Counted from the first letter of the stretch, positions 22,785-35,261 are shown. The stretch: DNA of 64,000 nucleotides from Anthoceros angustus (GCA_010909165.1 MU008160.1:682001-746000); one strand, 5' to 3'. Notes: generated by a model not told the origin, from the letters alone. Numbers and translations: made by a program.

Positions 22785-22982
22785 CACGTGTACGTTCATT
22801 AATAAGTGGTTAGAATAGAAGGTAGCTACGTTAGAGTAAAAGGTCGATTAAGGCAGGGGATTATAAACATGAGTAGACGTCTGCTTAAAGTTTTTATTAA
22901 AACTATTGCTTGTGAACTTTTACCGAGATAGTTCATAGTGCAGTCTTATTTTGATGAATTGACTTGTGTTTGGATTTGAGTT

Positions 22983-23010
22983 ATATATATATACACACAC
23001 ACACACACAC
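22983..23010. repeat. TA/CA microsatellite
   Basis: Five TA steps run directly into about nine CA steps. It lies in the 3' flank of the GDSL gene. No other feature was recognised between 22785 and 23190. Confidence 0.9.
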
Positions 23011-23189
23011 TTACTTTTCTACATGCCAGAGAAGCTAAAACATCTTGGGCTTGGGCTTCACTAAGCTAAATAACATATTTGACAAAGTGTGAGAAAATAT
23101 AAAGAAATGTTGCAAGTATACACATCTAGATAATTCGATTGTTCTGTAGCATAGCTTTTTGCCTTTCAGGTTTAGTGACTAGAATCACT

Positions 23190-24493
23190 TAACCTTAGAA
23201 TGGCGAAGTGTTTGAATTCGAGAATTCAGCCCTACCTTTGGGGTTGTGGACAAATTATAGTGACTGATTCATTGGCAAAAGATGCTCTATCTAGTCATGT
23301 GTACGCCAAAAAAATTAGAAAAGTGCAAGTGCAATGGATATCATCCAATTGTCGGCATTTAACCATTGTGGCCAGGCAAGGCAAGATGCTGATTCCAGCA
23401 ATGCTATGGTCTTCTCCAGCGCTGCTTTGCTAGCTATGGTCTGTCTTGGATAGTTGGAGGCCAGCGCCAGTGGTCAGAGTCCCAAGGACGTGTGGGAGGA
23501 TTCTGACACTTTGAAGTTTTTGCAAATGGGTCAGCTAGACTCCTCCTTGAGATCAGCCGAACAGGAGCGGATAAGGCAGCGTGCCTCCTCATACCAATGG
23601 CAGGATGGCTACCTTCTACGAAGGCTGCATAATGGGCTGGAGCGCCTAGTTCCACCACGGGCGGACCGGGTGGAGCTGATCCGCTGAGTACACAACGACA
23701 TGGGACACTTTGGTGTCAAGCACACTTACAGCCTGTTGGTTCCTCACTTCTATTGGCATGGCATGCATGCTCAGGTCAAGCAACAGGTGGCTTGCTGTGA
23801 GGAATGTGACCGGGTCAAGACCTCATTCACTATCCAACATCCGCAGCTCCACCCACTCCCGATCATGGGACTATTTTTCAGGTGGCCCTATGACTTGATA
23901 GGAGGGCTGCCACAGACGCCAAGAAGAAATGTTTATATTCTCGTTATGATTGAACATTTCTCCGAGTGGGTTGAGGTAGTGGCGTCACCAGACAAGACTT
24001 CATGCAGCACGGCCCAAGCCTTCTTGCAGAACGTCTTTAGTAGATTTGGAAGTTGCGCCGAGTGTCTCACCGACCAAGGCTCCGAATTTCAGGGAGAGTT
24101 CCAAGATCTTTTGGATGGAGCCCTCATTAATCACCATCGGACCAGCCGGGATCACCCCCAAGCTGCCGGGTTGGCAAAGCGGATGGTTCAAACCATCAAG
24201 AAGGGTTGAAGGAAACTCTGCCTGCAGTTGCCCAAGACCAAGCGGGACTTGTCACTTCCGTATATTGCCATGGGATACCGTATGAGCAAGCATGTAGCGT
24301 TGGCTCATTTCAGCCCCTACTTTCTGTTGTTTGGTAGGGAGCCACTGCCCCCTAGTTCCATTGCCAAACACATGTACGAGGTGGTGGACTTGGATGACCC
24401 AGTAGTGTGGGCTCGAGTTATTGGACAGCGGGCTGCTCTCTTTCGCCAAGCAATGCCTATGGCCATGGCCAATTTGTGCATTGCTCAGCACCA
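23190..24493 (+). pseudogene. Gypsy-2 integrase fragment
   Basis: A plus-strand Ty3/gypsy remnant from the end of RNase H to the integrase C-terminus. The zinc-binding domain reads HNDMGHFGVKHTY, CCEECDRVK (23697-23820). The core has YDLIGGLP, LTDQGSEFQ and HPQAAGLAKRMVQTIKKG. In the last block the catalytic glutamate (normally AER) is a lysine. In-frame stops fall at about 23685 and 24207. After 24210 the C-terminus continues as LSLPYIAMGYRMSKHVALAH and FLLFGREPLPPSS. It ends at 24493, at the left edge of the tandem duplication around copia-2. Confidence 0.85.
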
Positions 24494-25028
24494 AGACACC
24501 CCCTCTTCCTCTTCCTCCGTCATTTGCTGGCCATTTGTTTTTCCTGCATATGATGTTCTAGGAACAGTTGGTAACTTTAGGTAAGGAGCTTAGTTGCTCT
24601 TTTTCACCTTGATCCCCGAGGTCCACCTTCATTGTCCCATGCATGATGGGTTTTTCCCCATCGTTTTTTGCCTCAATAAAACACAATATGCTTATATGCA
24701 ATTTACATATACTGCTCTAATACCATAACAAATTATAGGCACTATGTAGATCAATTAAATAGGTTAATGAATAATTACATTGTATGTGTTTATCAAGAAA
24801 ACAAGTTAAGTTATTATGAAGTGAAAAGACAACTTAAGCAAAAACCAAAAGGTAAGTCTATTCACTATCTAGGGACACAACCCTAATGAACGGGTACAAC
24901 TATTCAATTATAGCTACCCTATCATATCGCATAGCCTATGATTATTATCCTTATGCCGTAAATGGTCAACATATCCATTACTCCACTTCAACAAGGGTCA
25001 CACCCCTTGGTGTAAGGGTATTTAAGCC

Positions 25029-25248
25029 TGTTGAAACCCTAGTGGACTAGGTTACTGTAACCACGTCACTTGGGATAGATACATAGCTTATGTTAAGGGT
25101 TATTTAAGTATAACCGTAACCCTGGAATGAATAGACACGTACTTACACAATTTTGTATATGAGACGCTTTGCTATTATTGTTAATCATTCTGCTTTGCAT
25201 ATGCTTTAGTAGCTTCAGCCTCTATCGCACGCTCAACACAAATTGTCA
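25029..25248 (+). repeat. Copia-2 5' LTR
   Basis: 220 bases from TGTTGAAACCC to AATTGTCA. It matches the right LTR at 47121-47340 over its whole length with few changes (for example agtggactagg against agcggactggg), so the insertion is fairly young. Confidence 0.95.
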
Positions 25249-25260
25249 TGGTATCAGAGC
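25249..25260 (+). promoter_or_regulatory. Copia-2 primer-binding site, initiator tRNA-Met
   Basis: TGGTATCAGAGC directly follows the LTR. This is the standard plant copia primer-binding site, complementary to the 3' end of initiator methionine tRNA. The duplicated copy at 27012-27023 reads TGGTATCGAGGC. Confidence 0.95.
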
Positions 25261-26285
25261 TTCTTAGTTTCTAATCCTACTAGTCTATGCTACATTTTTT
25301 TTTGTTGTAGATGCCAGTGGTGAGACCTATAACTGGGCTCAGGACTCAGTAGGCATCATCTTTGATAGCCCTTGGATTCTGTGCCCAGCAAGGTCTCGCC
25401 ACCTGCATTACAAAATTAGACTTTCATCAACCAACAAGGAAACTACACTGATTCCGCTGCGCAAAACTGGCCACTTGGTCTAAGAACCTTTGAAGATGCC
25501 GAGGCAACATCCTGGTTGGCAATCACGCTCTAGGAATCAGACCTCAAGGCAGGCTAACCTCCTCCATCAATTTGCAGATCAGCGCCCTGTGGCTTCGTGA
25601 CTCCCTTCCCTACAATTTGGAGCGCGTCAAGGGAGATTTCAGCCACAAATCAGATCTTCTTCAGCAAGATTCTGCACCATGCAGCAGACCCAATTCCTTG
25701 AGCGTCACCGCAATTTGCACGCAAGACAGGATCAACTCACCTCAGTAGATGACTGCGTCATAATCAAATTGAGAGATTTACAAGATCTGAGGATGTGCGT
25801 GGAGATTGAACACCACTATCTTCACCTGATCACAATGCTGGAGTGATCTTGCTTGATTCGAGAGGTGTCTCTGCAGACCATGCCTCGCGCGCCACGCGCC
25901 AGGCTCAGGTCTCAACCGCTGTGAGCGCTCAGGCGCCTCTTCCCTTGCAGGGCCACGTCTGTGAGGGAGATCGCGAGGAGGCACATCAGCTGACGCCTTC
26001 ATAGCAGGTGATAGGAGGCCCTATTTCGTTTTCAGCAGAAGGAGGGCACAAATTTAGTTAATTTTGGAAGGGAGGCCGCAAGCGGCACCAAGCTCATCTG
26101 AAGCGACATCGAGCGCAAGTCACTTACTAGGCTCCCGTTCCCCTTTCTCTTCTAATTGTCTTTTCAATCATGGCCTCGTCCGCGCCCCCACCTCCGCCAC
26201 CACCACCTTATTCCCAACCCACATATGTGGTGGACTTCAAGGAGAAGGACCGCTTCAACGGCAGTAAGTATGAGGTGGAGCGGCG

Positions 26286-28015
26286 GAAGACACCCCTCTT
26301 CCTCTTCCTCCGTCATTTCTGGCCATTTGTTTTTCACATATGATGTTCTAGGAACGATTGGTAACTTTAGGTAAGGAGCTTAGTTGCTCTTTTCACCTTG
26401 ATCCGAGGTCCACCTTCATTGTCCCATGCATGATGGGTTTTTCCCCATCGTTTTGCCTCAATAAAACACAATATGCTTATATGCAATTTACATATCTTGC
26501 TCTAATACCATAACAAATTATAGGCACTATGTAGATCAATTAAATAGGTTAATGAATAATTACATTGTATGTGTTTATCAAGAAAAACAAGTTAAGTTAT
26601 TATGAGTGAAAAGACAACTTAAGCAAAACCAAAAGGTAAGTCTATTCACTATCTAGGGACACAACCTAATGACGGGTACAACTATTCAATTAGCTACCCT
26701 ATCATATCGCATAGCCTATGATTATTATCCTTATCCGTAAATGGTCAACATATCCATTACTCCACTTCAACAAGGTCACACCCTTGGTGTAAAGGTATTT
26801 AATTGAAACCCTAGTGGACTAGGTTCACGTAACCACGTCACTTGGGATAGATACATAGCTTATGTTAAGGGTTATTTAAGTATAAAGTAACCACGGAATG
26901 AATAGACACGTACTTACACAATTTTGTATATGAGGCCTTTGCTATTATTGTTAATCATTACGCTTTGCATATGCTTTAGTAGCTTGACCTCTATCGCAAC
27001 ACAAATTGTCATGGTATCGAGGCTTCTTAGTTTCTAATCCTACTAGTCTATGCTACATTTTTTTTTGTTGTAGATGCCAGTGGTGAGACCTATAACTGGG
27101 CTCAGGACTCAGTAGGCATCATCTTTGATAGCCCTTGGATTCTGTGCCCGGCAAGGTCTAGCCACACATTACAAAATTAGACTTTCATCAACCAACAGGA
27201 AACTACTGATTCACTGTAAAAGCGCCACTTGGTCTAAGAACCTTTGAAGATGCCGAGGCAACATCCTGGTTGGCAATCACGCTCTAGGAATCAGACCTCA
27301 AGGCAGGCTAACCTCCTCCATCAATTTTCGGTCGGTACAGCCAGCCGTGACTCCTTCCCTACAATTTGGAGCGCGTCAAGGGAGATTTCAGCCACAAATC
27401 AGATCTTCTTCAGCAAGATTCTGCACCATGCAGCAGACCCAATTCCTTGAGCGTCACACGCAATTTGCATAAGCAGATCAACTCACCTCATTGATGGGCG
27501 TCATAATCAAATTGAGAGATTTACAAGATCACGAGGATGTGCGTGGAGATTGAACACCACTATCTTCACCTGATCACAATGCTGGAGTGATCTTGCTTGA
27601 TTCGAGAGGTGTCTCTGCAGACCATGCCTCGCGCGCGGGCTCAGTCTCAACTGGCGCCCGGGCGCCTCTTCCCTGCGAGCCACGTGCGAGGGAGATCGCG
27701 AGGAGGCACATCAGTCGCTTGGCGACGCCTCTTCATAGCAGGTGATAGGAGGCCCTATTTCGTTTTCAGCAGAAGGAGGGCACAAATTTAGTTAATTTTG
27801 GAAGGGAGGCCGCAAGCGGCACCAAGCTCATCTGAAGCGACATCGAGCGCAAGTCACTTACTAGGCTCCCGTTCCCCTTTCTCTTCTAATTGTCTTTTCA
27901 ATCATGGCTTGTCCGCCCCCACCTCGCCACCACCACCTTATTCCCAACCCACATATATGGTGGACTTCAAGGAGAAGGACCGCTTCAAGCGGCAACAAGT
28001 ATGAGGTGGGCGTGC
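26286..28015 (+). repeat. Tandem duplication copy 2 of copia-2 left end
   Basis: Repeats 24494-26285. It contains a second LTR copy (26803-27011, with the first bases TG lost), a PBS, and the gag start at 27904. From 28015 on, the element continues uniquely into gag, so this copy is the one joined to the rest of copia-2. Several differences have the form CTGCAT in copy 1 and ACAT in copy 2. Confidence 0.85.
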
Positions 28016-28519
28016 GGATGCTTTCACCCCAAAAGCCGCACGTCGGAGCGTCAGTGTTTGGATCCTACAAGCGCCAATTTCCGCGTCAACTCGAGAAAAA
28101 AATGGAACAACGCTATGATGTGGCTCGTGCTTTCATGGCCTAGATGAAGTGTTGGTTCCGGATGTGGCCTACTTGACCAAAGCAGGAAATTTGGACCCAA
28201 CATGCACCTCTGTGAAAACATTCTTACCTTGTGTGCTGTGAGAGGGGAGCTATTTTCTTTGCGGATGCGTGAAGGTGAGAAAGCTGCAGTCTTCGTCGGG
28301 AGATTCCGACAACTCAAAGCTCAACTTATCTCACTTGGCTCGACTATGAGTGAACTGGATGTAGTTGCTCAGCTCCTAGCCAGCTTGCCCCCCAAGCTAC
28401 CAACCTTTTGTTTCCAGTTACGGGATTCTCTTCGAGATGTTGGAGTTGCAGTAGCTGCAGGACAATCAACTACAATAAGCTTCATGGACGTGGTAAGCGC
28501 CTTGTTCCAGGAAGAATAG
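27904..28519 (+). pseudogene. Copia-2 gag, frameshifted
   Basis: The start is a Pro-rich stretch followed by DFKEKDRF (the other copy starts at 26170). The UBN2-type middle is at 28202-28516: ENILTLCAVRGELFSL, VGRFRQLKAQLISLGS and VVAQLLASLPPKLPTF. Breaks lie at about 27985 and 28140. Downstream, 28660-28730 holds a decayed CCHC knuckle (GLQGHWERECQKKK across a frameshift). Gag packages element RNA. Confidence 0.85.
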
Positions 28520-28850
28520 AGTCGAGCTAGTCCTTCTCATCATGGATCTGGGCACACAGAAACAGATAAGGTTCTGTTTACATCAAAAGGAAACAACAGA
28601 GTCGGAACAAGAACACCCCTGGCAGTGGACCTTCCAAGCAAATGCAGCCCAAGCGATCTGGCACTTGCAACTAGTGCGGACTGCAGGGGCATTGGGAAAG
28701 GGAATGCCAGAAGAAGAAATCTGGTGAGCCACGGAACGCCGAGAAGACCTCCAGACAGGTTGAGGCTAACTCCGTCACCAAGGAGCGAGCAACTTCCAAA
28801 GAAGCGGCCGTGGTAATGTGATGTCTCTCCACATCTTCCCATGCCCTTGA

Positions 28851-30225
28851 CAGCTGGTACCTTGATTCGGGAGCCACGTCCCACATTTGCAACGACAAGT
28901 CATTGATGAGCAACTTCATACCTTCCAAGAGTACACCTGAAAGAGTGCTGATAGGTGATGAACATTCTCATACTGGCTTGAAGATTCATGGCACAGGTAC
29001 ATGTTCTTTCCAACTGGCTGATGGTATAATGCTCCAACTCGTCCATGTGCTGTACGTCCCTGCAATGGCCAAGCATTTGGTATCAATTAGCCAACTTATG
29101 CGTTTGCGACATTTTGATCTGCTCTTTACTTCAACCGGCTGTGTACTCACCATAGAAGGTTCTCCTACACGGGTTGTGGCAAAGGGGGTGCACTCTCATG
29201 ACCTATACAGATTGAACTTGGTCTGTCAACTACCTCCAAGCTTGCACATGGCTCAGCATCCACAGAATGTTCAAGCACAACTTTGGCATGCCAGGCTTGG
29301 CCATGCAAACAAGGACAAACTGGTAAAGATGTCCATGACGGACTGCTACAGGGAGCCCTTGCCCAAGTGTTTTAAGGACTTGCCTCTGTGTGATGCATGC
29401 GTAGTTGCTAAACAGAAGGAGTTACCTTTCCCAACCGCGCCAGCCTTCAGGACTTCTAATATTCTTGACCTAGTGCATGCTAACATCTCTGGAAAGATCC
29501 ATGTAGCCTCCTTGGGTGGTGCTCTATATTATTTGACCATTACAGATGATTACAACAGATACTCTTGGACATTTCCAATGAATAAGTTTGAGACTTTTCT
29601 CCTGTTTCAAGAGTGGCTCACAATGATCCAGCGTGAAACAAGTCGTCTCCTTAAGTGCCTGCGCTCGGACAATGGCACAGAATTCGTCAATGGCTTCTTT
29701 GACAACCTCCTGGCCACACAAGGCATTGTCAGGCAGCTGAGTGTTCCTTACACTCCACAACAAAATGGAGTAGCAGAGCGACAAAATCAAACCTTACTTG
29801 GAATGACGCGGAGCATGTTGGAATGGTCAGGCTTGAGCAAGAGTTACTGGGCCGAGGCAGTCGTCACAGCCACCTATATTCTGAATCGTCTCCTTACAAG
29901 TGCCATACCTGGTCGGACCCCCTATGAAGTTCTCTGGGGGAGGAAACCCAGTATTAAGCACCTCAGAGTTTTTCGGTCCCCTGCATACACACATGTAACC
30001 TCTGAGCTGCGAAAGAAGTTACAAGACAGAGCTAAGCCAATGGTCTTTGTCGGATACGGGGAAGAAGCCAAAGCTTATAAGCTTTATGACCCCTTGTCAC
30101 ATTGCTCAGTTCTTGCTCGTAGCGTGTCTTTTAAGGAATATTCCCAGCCTGCTAGTGTCGCGTCCTCCTCCCACCTGGCCCCCTCTGCAGCTGTGGACTG
30201 TGGACTCTTCCCTTTGGTAGGTAAT
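28851..30225 (+). pseudogene. Copia-2 protease and integrase, long open frame
   Basis: The protease reads SWYLDSGATSHICNDKSLM at about 28851. The frame from 28903 stays open for 440 codons. It carries the pre-integrase domain LWHARLGHANKDKL, the zinc-binding CDACVVAKQKELPF and the core. Of the catalytic triad, LRSDNGTEF and NGVAERQNQ are present, but the first aspartate block reads LVHANISGKI, with Asn in place of Asp. The integrase C-terminus (LRVFRSPAYTHV, FVGYGEEAKAYKLYD) is intact. At about 30225 gypsy-3 begins and the RT is lost. Confidence 0.9.
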
Positions 30226-30700
30226 AAGCTAGGTTTTGTTTTTTTCGTAAGTGTGGAGTGGAAAATCAGGCGAAAAGGGAGAAATAAGGTCCGAGTAACT
30301 CCAGACTACACTCCGGAGTAGAGATCGGACCGCCTTTTCCCGGAGCTGACTACGGGACGACACTTTGAGCGGATACAGCCCGCCCGAGTACATCATGTAG
30401 TCCGGACTACACTCCGGAGTAAGTTGTGATAAGTACACCAAGGAAAGTAACTTGGGAGCGGGAAGGCGTATTTTTGGCGAGGAGGCCACGTGGGCGGTGC
30501 GTGGTGACAGCATCACGGACAGACCGTGAGGGGTTGCAGTGGCGTTATAAGGCGGTATTCACGCCCGAGTGGCGCTAGCGTATGGCTACAAGACGCGTTG
30601 GCGGTACCAGACAGAATGCTGGTTGTAGTACCGTAAGCAGGCTAGAAGTCTGTAGTAAGGCTAGAGTAAGCTCATAGGCCTCGGCAGATTCACGGCAACA
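30226..30700 (+). repeat. Gypsy-3 5' LTR-like segment
   Basis: Collinear with the minus-strand segments 16905-16480 and 16112-15690. Shared landmarks in order: AATAAG-TAGGGTTT at the start, two ACTCCGGAGT palindromes (30325 and 30410), GATAAGTAC-CC-GAAAGTAAC (30429) and GTATTCACGCC (30556). A TATAA word at 30545 could serve transcription. The TG terminus could not be fixed. Whether this is the start of one very long LTR or a separate terminal repeat is discussed in the findings. Confidence 0.65.
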
Positions 30701-30945
30701 AGGATGCCCATCCGCTTTACTCTCGACGCCGCCACCCTGAGCGAAGGTCATTCTTTCGAGCAACCCCCCGACGATTTTCGCAGTCTCTCACGCTTAGGCA
30801 CCCCGCTCTCTGTCGTTGTCTCTTCAAGCGCCCGAGCGTCCTTGCGAGTAGCTTGCCTTTGCGACCGGAGCGACCGACGCAGCGACGGGAGAACGGAGAC
30901 TTGCGGAGCCTCAACCCTCAGCAGCAGAACAAGAGGAGCACAGCA

Positions 30946-33173
30946 ATGGGGCCCAAGAAGGCGGTGGAAGTGTGGGAGCCCTGGCGCTTGGTGGAACGAA
31001 ACATCATCACCAAACGCTATCCTGATTTTGGACCTTGGCTAGACAGAGGAGTTGGTAGAAGGCCTGATATCTTCCTTTGTGCCGGACCTTCGATAGCGTC
31101 GCTCTGGTCCGAGAATACACTCGGAAAATGTTGGCGGTAGTCAACAAGGAGGTCCGCTCCAAGAGTCTGAGGGAGGACCTCAGGAGGTGGACCGTGGAGG
31201 TCCCGAGGCGCTTATCGCCCAAGAAATTGGGGCGAGTCCCGAGCCCTTAAGGTGAGGGGAAGGTGGGCGGCGGCGCCTGAGGGGACGCAGCCGTCCTCAA
31301 CGGTCATGGTTGGACCGACCGGATAAAGGGTGAGGGCGGTGGCGAAGATCATCGTCCACTGGAACATGCTCACCAAGGTGGACCACCTTGGTGACAACTT
31401 ACTGGTATTCCTCCATGCCCTGCAGAGAGGGAAGAGGGCCGACTGGGGAAGGATTATCTTCGCCCGGATCAACCAGGAGGCCAGGAAGCTGCGAAGTGAG
31501 AAGCCGCCTCCATTGGCGTTATCGCCATTCCTCATCCATGTATGGGGGCACCTCAACCTCCTAAAGGAGGGGGAGGAGGAGCGGGCGCTCCGGAAGGGTC
31601 TGGCGGCCCTGCCTGAGGCGGAGCGCGAAGGGAGAGCGCCGGAGGCGGAGGCCCGTCCTTCCAGGCCAAGCGGGTCCGGGAGGAAGATGACTGGGAGGGG
31701 ATTCCGGACTCCATAGGTCTGGAATGGACCCCCTCGCCACGCCGGGAAGTGTGGGAGGATATTCCCACCTCCCTCCTTTTAGTTCCTTCAACGGAGCACT
31801 CTGCACAAGAGGAGGCGCAGAAGGAGGGGCGTCGCGACGCCAGCCAATCAGCCCACCGCTGCCCCAGCCAGAACCCCACGAGGCGGGTGGCCAAGAGATT
31901 AAGACGGCCCCCACCGGCCCTAGGACCGCACCGGTCCCCTTGCCCCTGCCTATGGAGTGGCAGGAAGGCGGAGGAGGCCGTAAGAAGGGCAGAGCGAGAT
32001 GCTGCCCAAGGAGGAGGCCGCCTGCGCAACCACACCAGCCGCCCCCCCCCAACCGGGAGAGGTAAGAGGGCTAGCTCCAGAACCCCCTCACCACCTCCAA
32101 GCCCCAAGAGAAGACGGGCTGAGAAGGAGTTAGCGGCCAAGAGGGCCAAGGAGGTGGAAGGTGCGGACTAGAACACTCGTGGCCGAGGGTCCTGGATTAG
32201 GGTCCGAGATCCCCCGGCCTCCGGATCATTATATGGCGCCCCAACGGACCGGAAGATGCTCGCGCCCACGACGGACTTCCTGGGTGCCTCTCAGCCGTCA
32301 GAGAGGAAACACGGCAGGCTGCAATCCATGGATTTCAGAGTGCTCGGGGTCTCATGAATGGCAAAGAAGACCTGTGAAGTGGAGGCCACCAGGAGACGGA
32401 TGGTGCTGCTCCAGGTTGGGTGGAGGCGGCCCCAGCCCGTGAAGAAGGCGGAGTCCTCGAGAATCGAGGAGAGGCGCAAAAGTGAGAGGGAGGCAAGGTC
32501 CGTTCAACAAGATCGGACCAAGATCCTTCAACTGTGCGAACAGCAAGCACAGGAGGGCCAAGCAAAGGCGGAGGACCTTTGCAAACGGAGGGAAGTGGCC
32601 CAAGAGGAGGCCGAGGAAGCCCGGAGGCAAGCAGAACGGGCTAGGGACCTGGCTAAAACGGCTCGGCAGGAGCAACACCAAATCTGGGAGGCTCAGGTGA
32701 AGGAGGCGCGGAGGCCGGCCATGCAAAAATAGGCAGGGATCACTACCGGGATCGGGCCGGTGGAGGGAGGCAGGGGGAGCAGCGCGGCCAACTTGAAGGC
32801 CGAACAACCAAGCAGCACGGACAAGCCGTGCGAGAGGAGAGGGAGGCCAAAGAACCGAGATGGAGGATCTTGGCCGCAGTGCAAAGGGCCAGGAGGAGGC
32901 GGTGGCGGAGATGGAAGACCATGAGGAGACTTTGGAGCTGCAGCTCCAAGTGACCGTGGAGTGAAACGGGGACCTCCAAGGAAGAATTGAAGACCACGAA
33001 CGGGAGATAGAGCGGCTCGGCAGCCATGGAGTCGAAGGAGTTCTGTGAAACAAGGAGCAGGACGTCGCCGAGATGGAGAAAGACTTGGATGAAGCAATGA
33101 GCTGGGCGGAGCTGCCGGACCACCTAGGAAGGGAGATGGCGGAGCTTCAAGCAAGGATGAATGGTGGGGAGAG
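30946..33173 (+). pseudogene. Coiled-coil ORF of gypsy-3, main part
   Basis: Starts MGPKKAVEVWEPWRLVERN at 30946 and continues KRYPDFGPW. The best conserved region is at 31340-31560: NMLTKVDHLGDNLL, GKRADWGRI, EARKLRSEKPPPLAL and IHVWGHLNLLKEGEE. After a Pro-rich region, 32358-32732 reads KTCEVEATRRRM and then a Glu/Arg/Lys/Gln/Ala-rich stretch of about 90 residues with heptad-like spacing, predicted coiled coil. Further charged sequence runs to 33173, where copia-3 inserted. Frameshifts lie at about 31135, 31260, 31715 and 32170. No known family was recognised; a structural retrotransposon protein is one possibility. Confidence 0.6.
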
Positions 33174-33431
33174 TGATGAAATAGCTCTAGCTTAGGGCAC
33201 TATTCATTAGGGCCTAATTACTCAAACATTATTTAGGAGCTAGGGCTTTAGGTAGTTAGTTGTTATGTTAGTTACAACAACTTATAGTTGCAACAACTTA
33301 TGGTTGCAACTTATGGTTACAACAACATATTGTTGTAACCACCCAACCACCTATTTAAAGGCTTGTACTTTACTCATTAATCAATTCATTCCATTGTTTC
33401 TCTTCTATCTAAGAGCTATTGATTCTCATCA
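33174..33431 (+). repeat. Copia-3 5' LTR
   Basis: 258 bases from TGATGAAATAG to GATTCTCATCA. It contains GTTGCAACAACTTATGGTTG-type repeats (33285-33340). The word ACCTATTTAAAGGC at 33349 may be the TATA region. The right LTR is at 40507-40763. Confidence 0.9.
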
Positions 33432-33442
33432 TGGTATCGAGC
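33432..33442 (+). promoter_or_regulatory. Copia-3 primer-binding site
   Basis: TGGTATCGAGC directly follows the LTR. It differs by one lost base from the tRNA-Met site TGGTATCAGAGC. Confidence 0.8.
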
Positions 33443-34119
33443 ATTTAGCTCTTTGTGCTTGAGCACCTCGCTTCCTTATGCTCTAGGCAATTTACTCTCC
33501 AATGCTTTTGCGTTTGTAGTACTTCAAATGAAGATAATGCAGCGTGGAGATTTCGCCTTAGCGAATCATCCGACCACACAATGATGCACATTGTGCATCA
33601 ATTTCTTCTGCTCTTCATGGATTCCTTTAATCCAAGCAGACAAGAATTTAGGAAGGAAGATCAAGGCTTCAAAGAAGAAGAAACAACATCAAATCAAATC
33701 TTCTTACATTCGGAGGAGTTTGACCTCAATTCTCCTCAGTTGATGTTTTAGAGGCACAAGTATGTTGTCTCATTGAAGCCCTTTGTCTAAGTCGGAGATA
33801 GAGTACAAGATATCATTTATGCTCGTAAAGCTCTCCTTTCTACATTTAGCCTTTATCAATATAGTGCTATAGAGTCGCCATCTCTAAGTACATAAAAATA
33901 AGGCTAGTATCTTCGCTCCTAATCCGGATCATCAGCAATCTCTTGATTCCATTAGAGCGTAACTTAGAATAAATCACTCTATCAATGAGAAATTGACTTA
34001 CAATACACAACAAATCAATATTATCAGATAGACTTGTTGACCGAGACCTTTCACAAGGTCTCTTCTCACTTGATTGTAAGTCTGCAGATTCGATGATGAT
34101 CGAAATTCATAATTTGAAG

Positions 34120-35250
34120 AAATGTTGTGCACCTCGCCTCTTTCCAAAACAATGCAAGAAGGCGTGTCAACCACGCATAACCCATCATTAAAATTACTTG
34201 CAATGGTGGGGTCGGACGATCTCGACGTGGATATTGATGACTTGGTAGCAGAGCAAAATTTTGCCAAAAGACCAAATGGCTTGAAGAACAACAATCTATA
34301 TGGCGAGATGAATGGGAGCAATTTAAAAGGAAGAAAAGGAGAAAGCTAAAAGCGTAATGAATCCAAGCCTCAAGTGATTCAAGGTGACAACTTTAAAGAC
34401 AAAGATAGATTCAACGGCAAAATACGATGTATGGCAAAATCGTGCCCAAGGTGTCTCGTGACGCGACTTATGGAATATTGTCAGCAGTGCGGAAGAATGT
34501 TCCACTTGGGACTCGATGCTATAGATGAATGGGAAGCCAAAGATCGGAGGCACGTTTTAATGAACGGACTTACAAGCGATGGTACTCCAAGTTGCGACGC
34601 AAAACACCGCAGAGATGTGGGAGAAGTTAGCTCACTTTATGCCTCCAAAGATGGAATGAGCTTATTGAGCGCCACACGTCCTTATATACTATAAGGATGA
34701 AGGCGATTCCTTACAACAACACTTGAGCAACTTCCGTATTGCAAAGAATAATTTCAATGCATCCTCAAGAAAACTTACAGAGAAACAAACTTTTATTGCT
34801 CTCCTCTTGCCGCCTCCTATAGGCCCTTTGTGACAACGCAAAATGCGGTCCTTAGAGCCAAGAAATTGGGCTCCTGGCGGATATCGCGTAAGTGAATTAA
34901 TGGAGCACTTATTGAGGAGGACGCAAGCCGTCGAAATGAAAATCCCGATCAGCCCGCCACAAGTAATGTACGGGGCGCGAGGAGGAAGAGGGGCGTGGCC
35001 GAGGGCGAAACTTCACTCCTAGACCGACTCCTACTCAAAATTTTCAAGGACATCCACTTCTTCATTTAAACCTTCAAAGGCATGAAGAAGGCTGGAGTTA
35101 CACAATTGGTGCAAGATGACCAACCATATGGAGAAGGATTGTTGGAAGAAGAAAATGGTGAGCCAAAGAAGGAGGTCACCACAGCACATGTTGCCGTTAA
35201 GAAGAAGCCCTCCGGCAACTCCATCACTCATGCGCTTGCAAGTTCCAAGC
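34120..35250 (+). pseudogene. Copia-3 gag remnant
   Basis: Fragments in several frames: a start region with AEQNFAKRPNGLKNNNLY (about 34250), DKDRFNGKI (34398), KSGEPKKE-type sequence near 35155 and KKKPSGNSITHALAS at 35200. The gag body around 34560-34900 corresponds to the UBN2 region but is out of frame. No CCHC knuckle is intact. Confidence 0.65.
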
Positions 35251-35261
35251 CATCAAACCAA

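Larger units (their letters stand above)
24494..26285 (+). repeat. Tandem duplication copy 1: flank, copia-2 LTR, gag start
   Basis: A 1.79-kb unit repeated at 26286-28015. It holds 535 bases of AT-rich sequence left of copia-2, the copia-2 5' LTR, PBS, leader and first gag codons. The junction shares AAGACACC with the sequence at 24490. Copies differ by scattered short indels. Because the unit includes sequence outside the LTR, it is a segmental duplication made after copia-2 inserted. Confidence 0.85.

Noticed and set aside
24494-25028. Possible extra LTR left of copia-2
   Set aside because: The segment lies outside the AAGCC target duplication and is repeated only because it is part of the 1.79-kb tandem unit.
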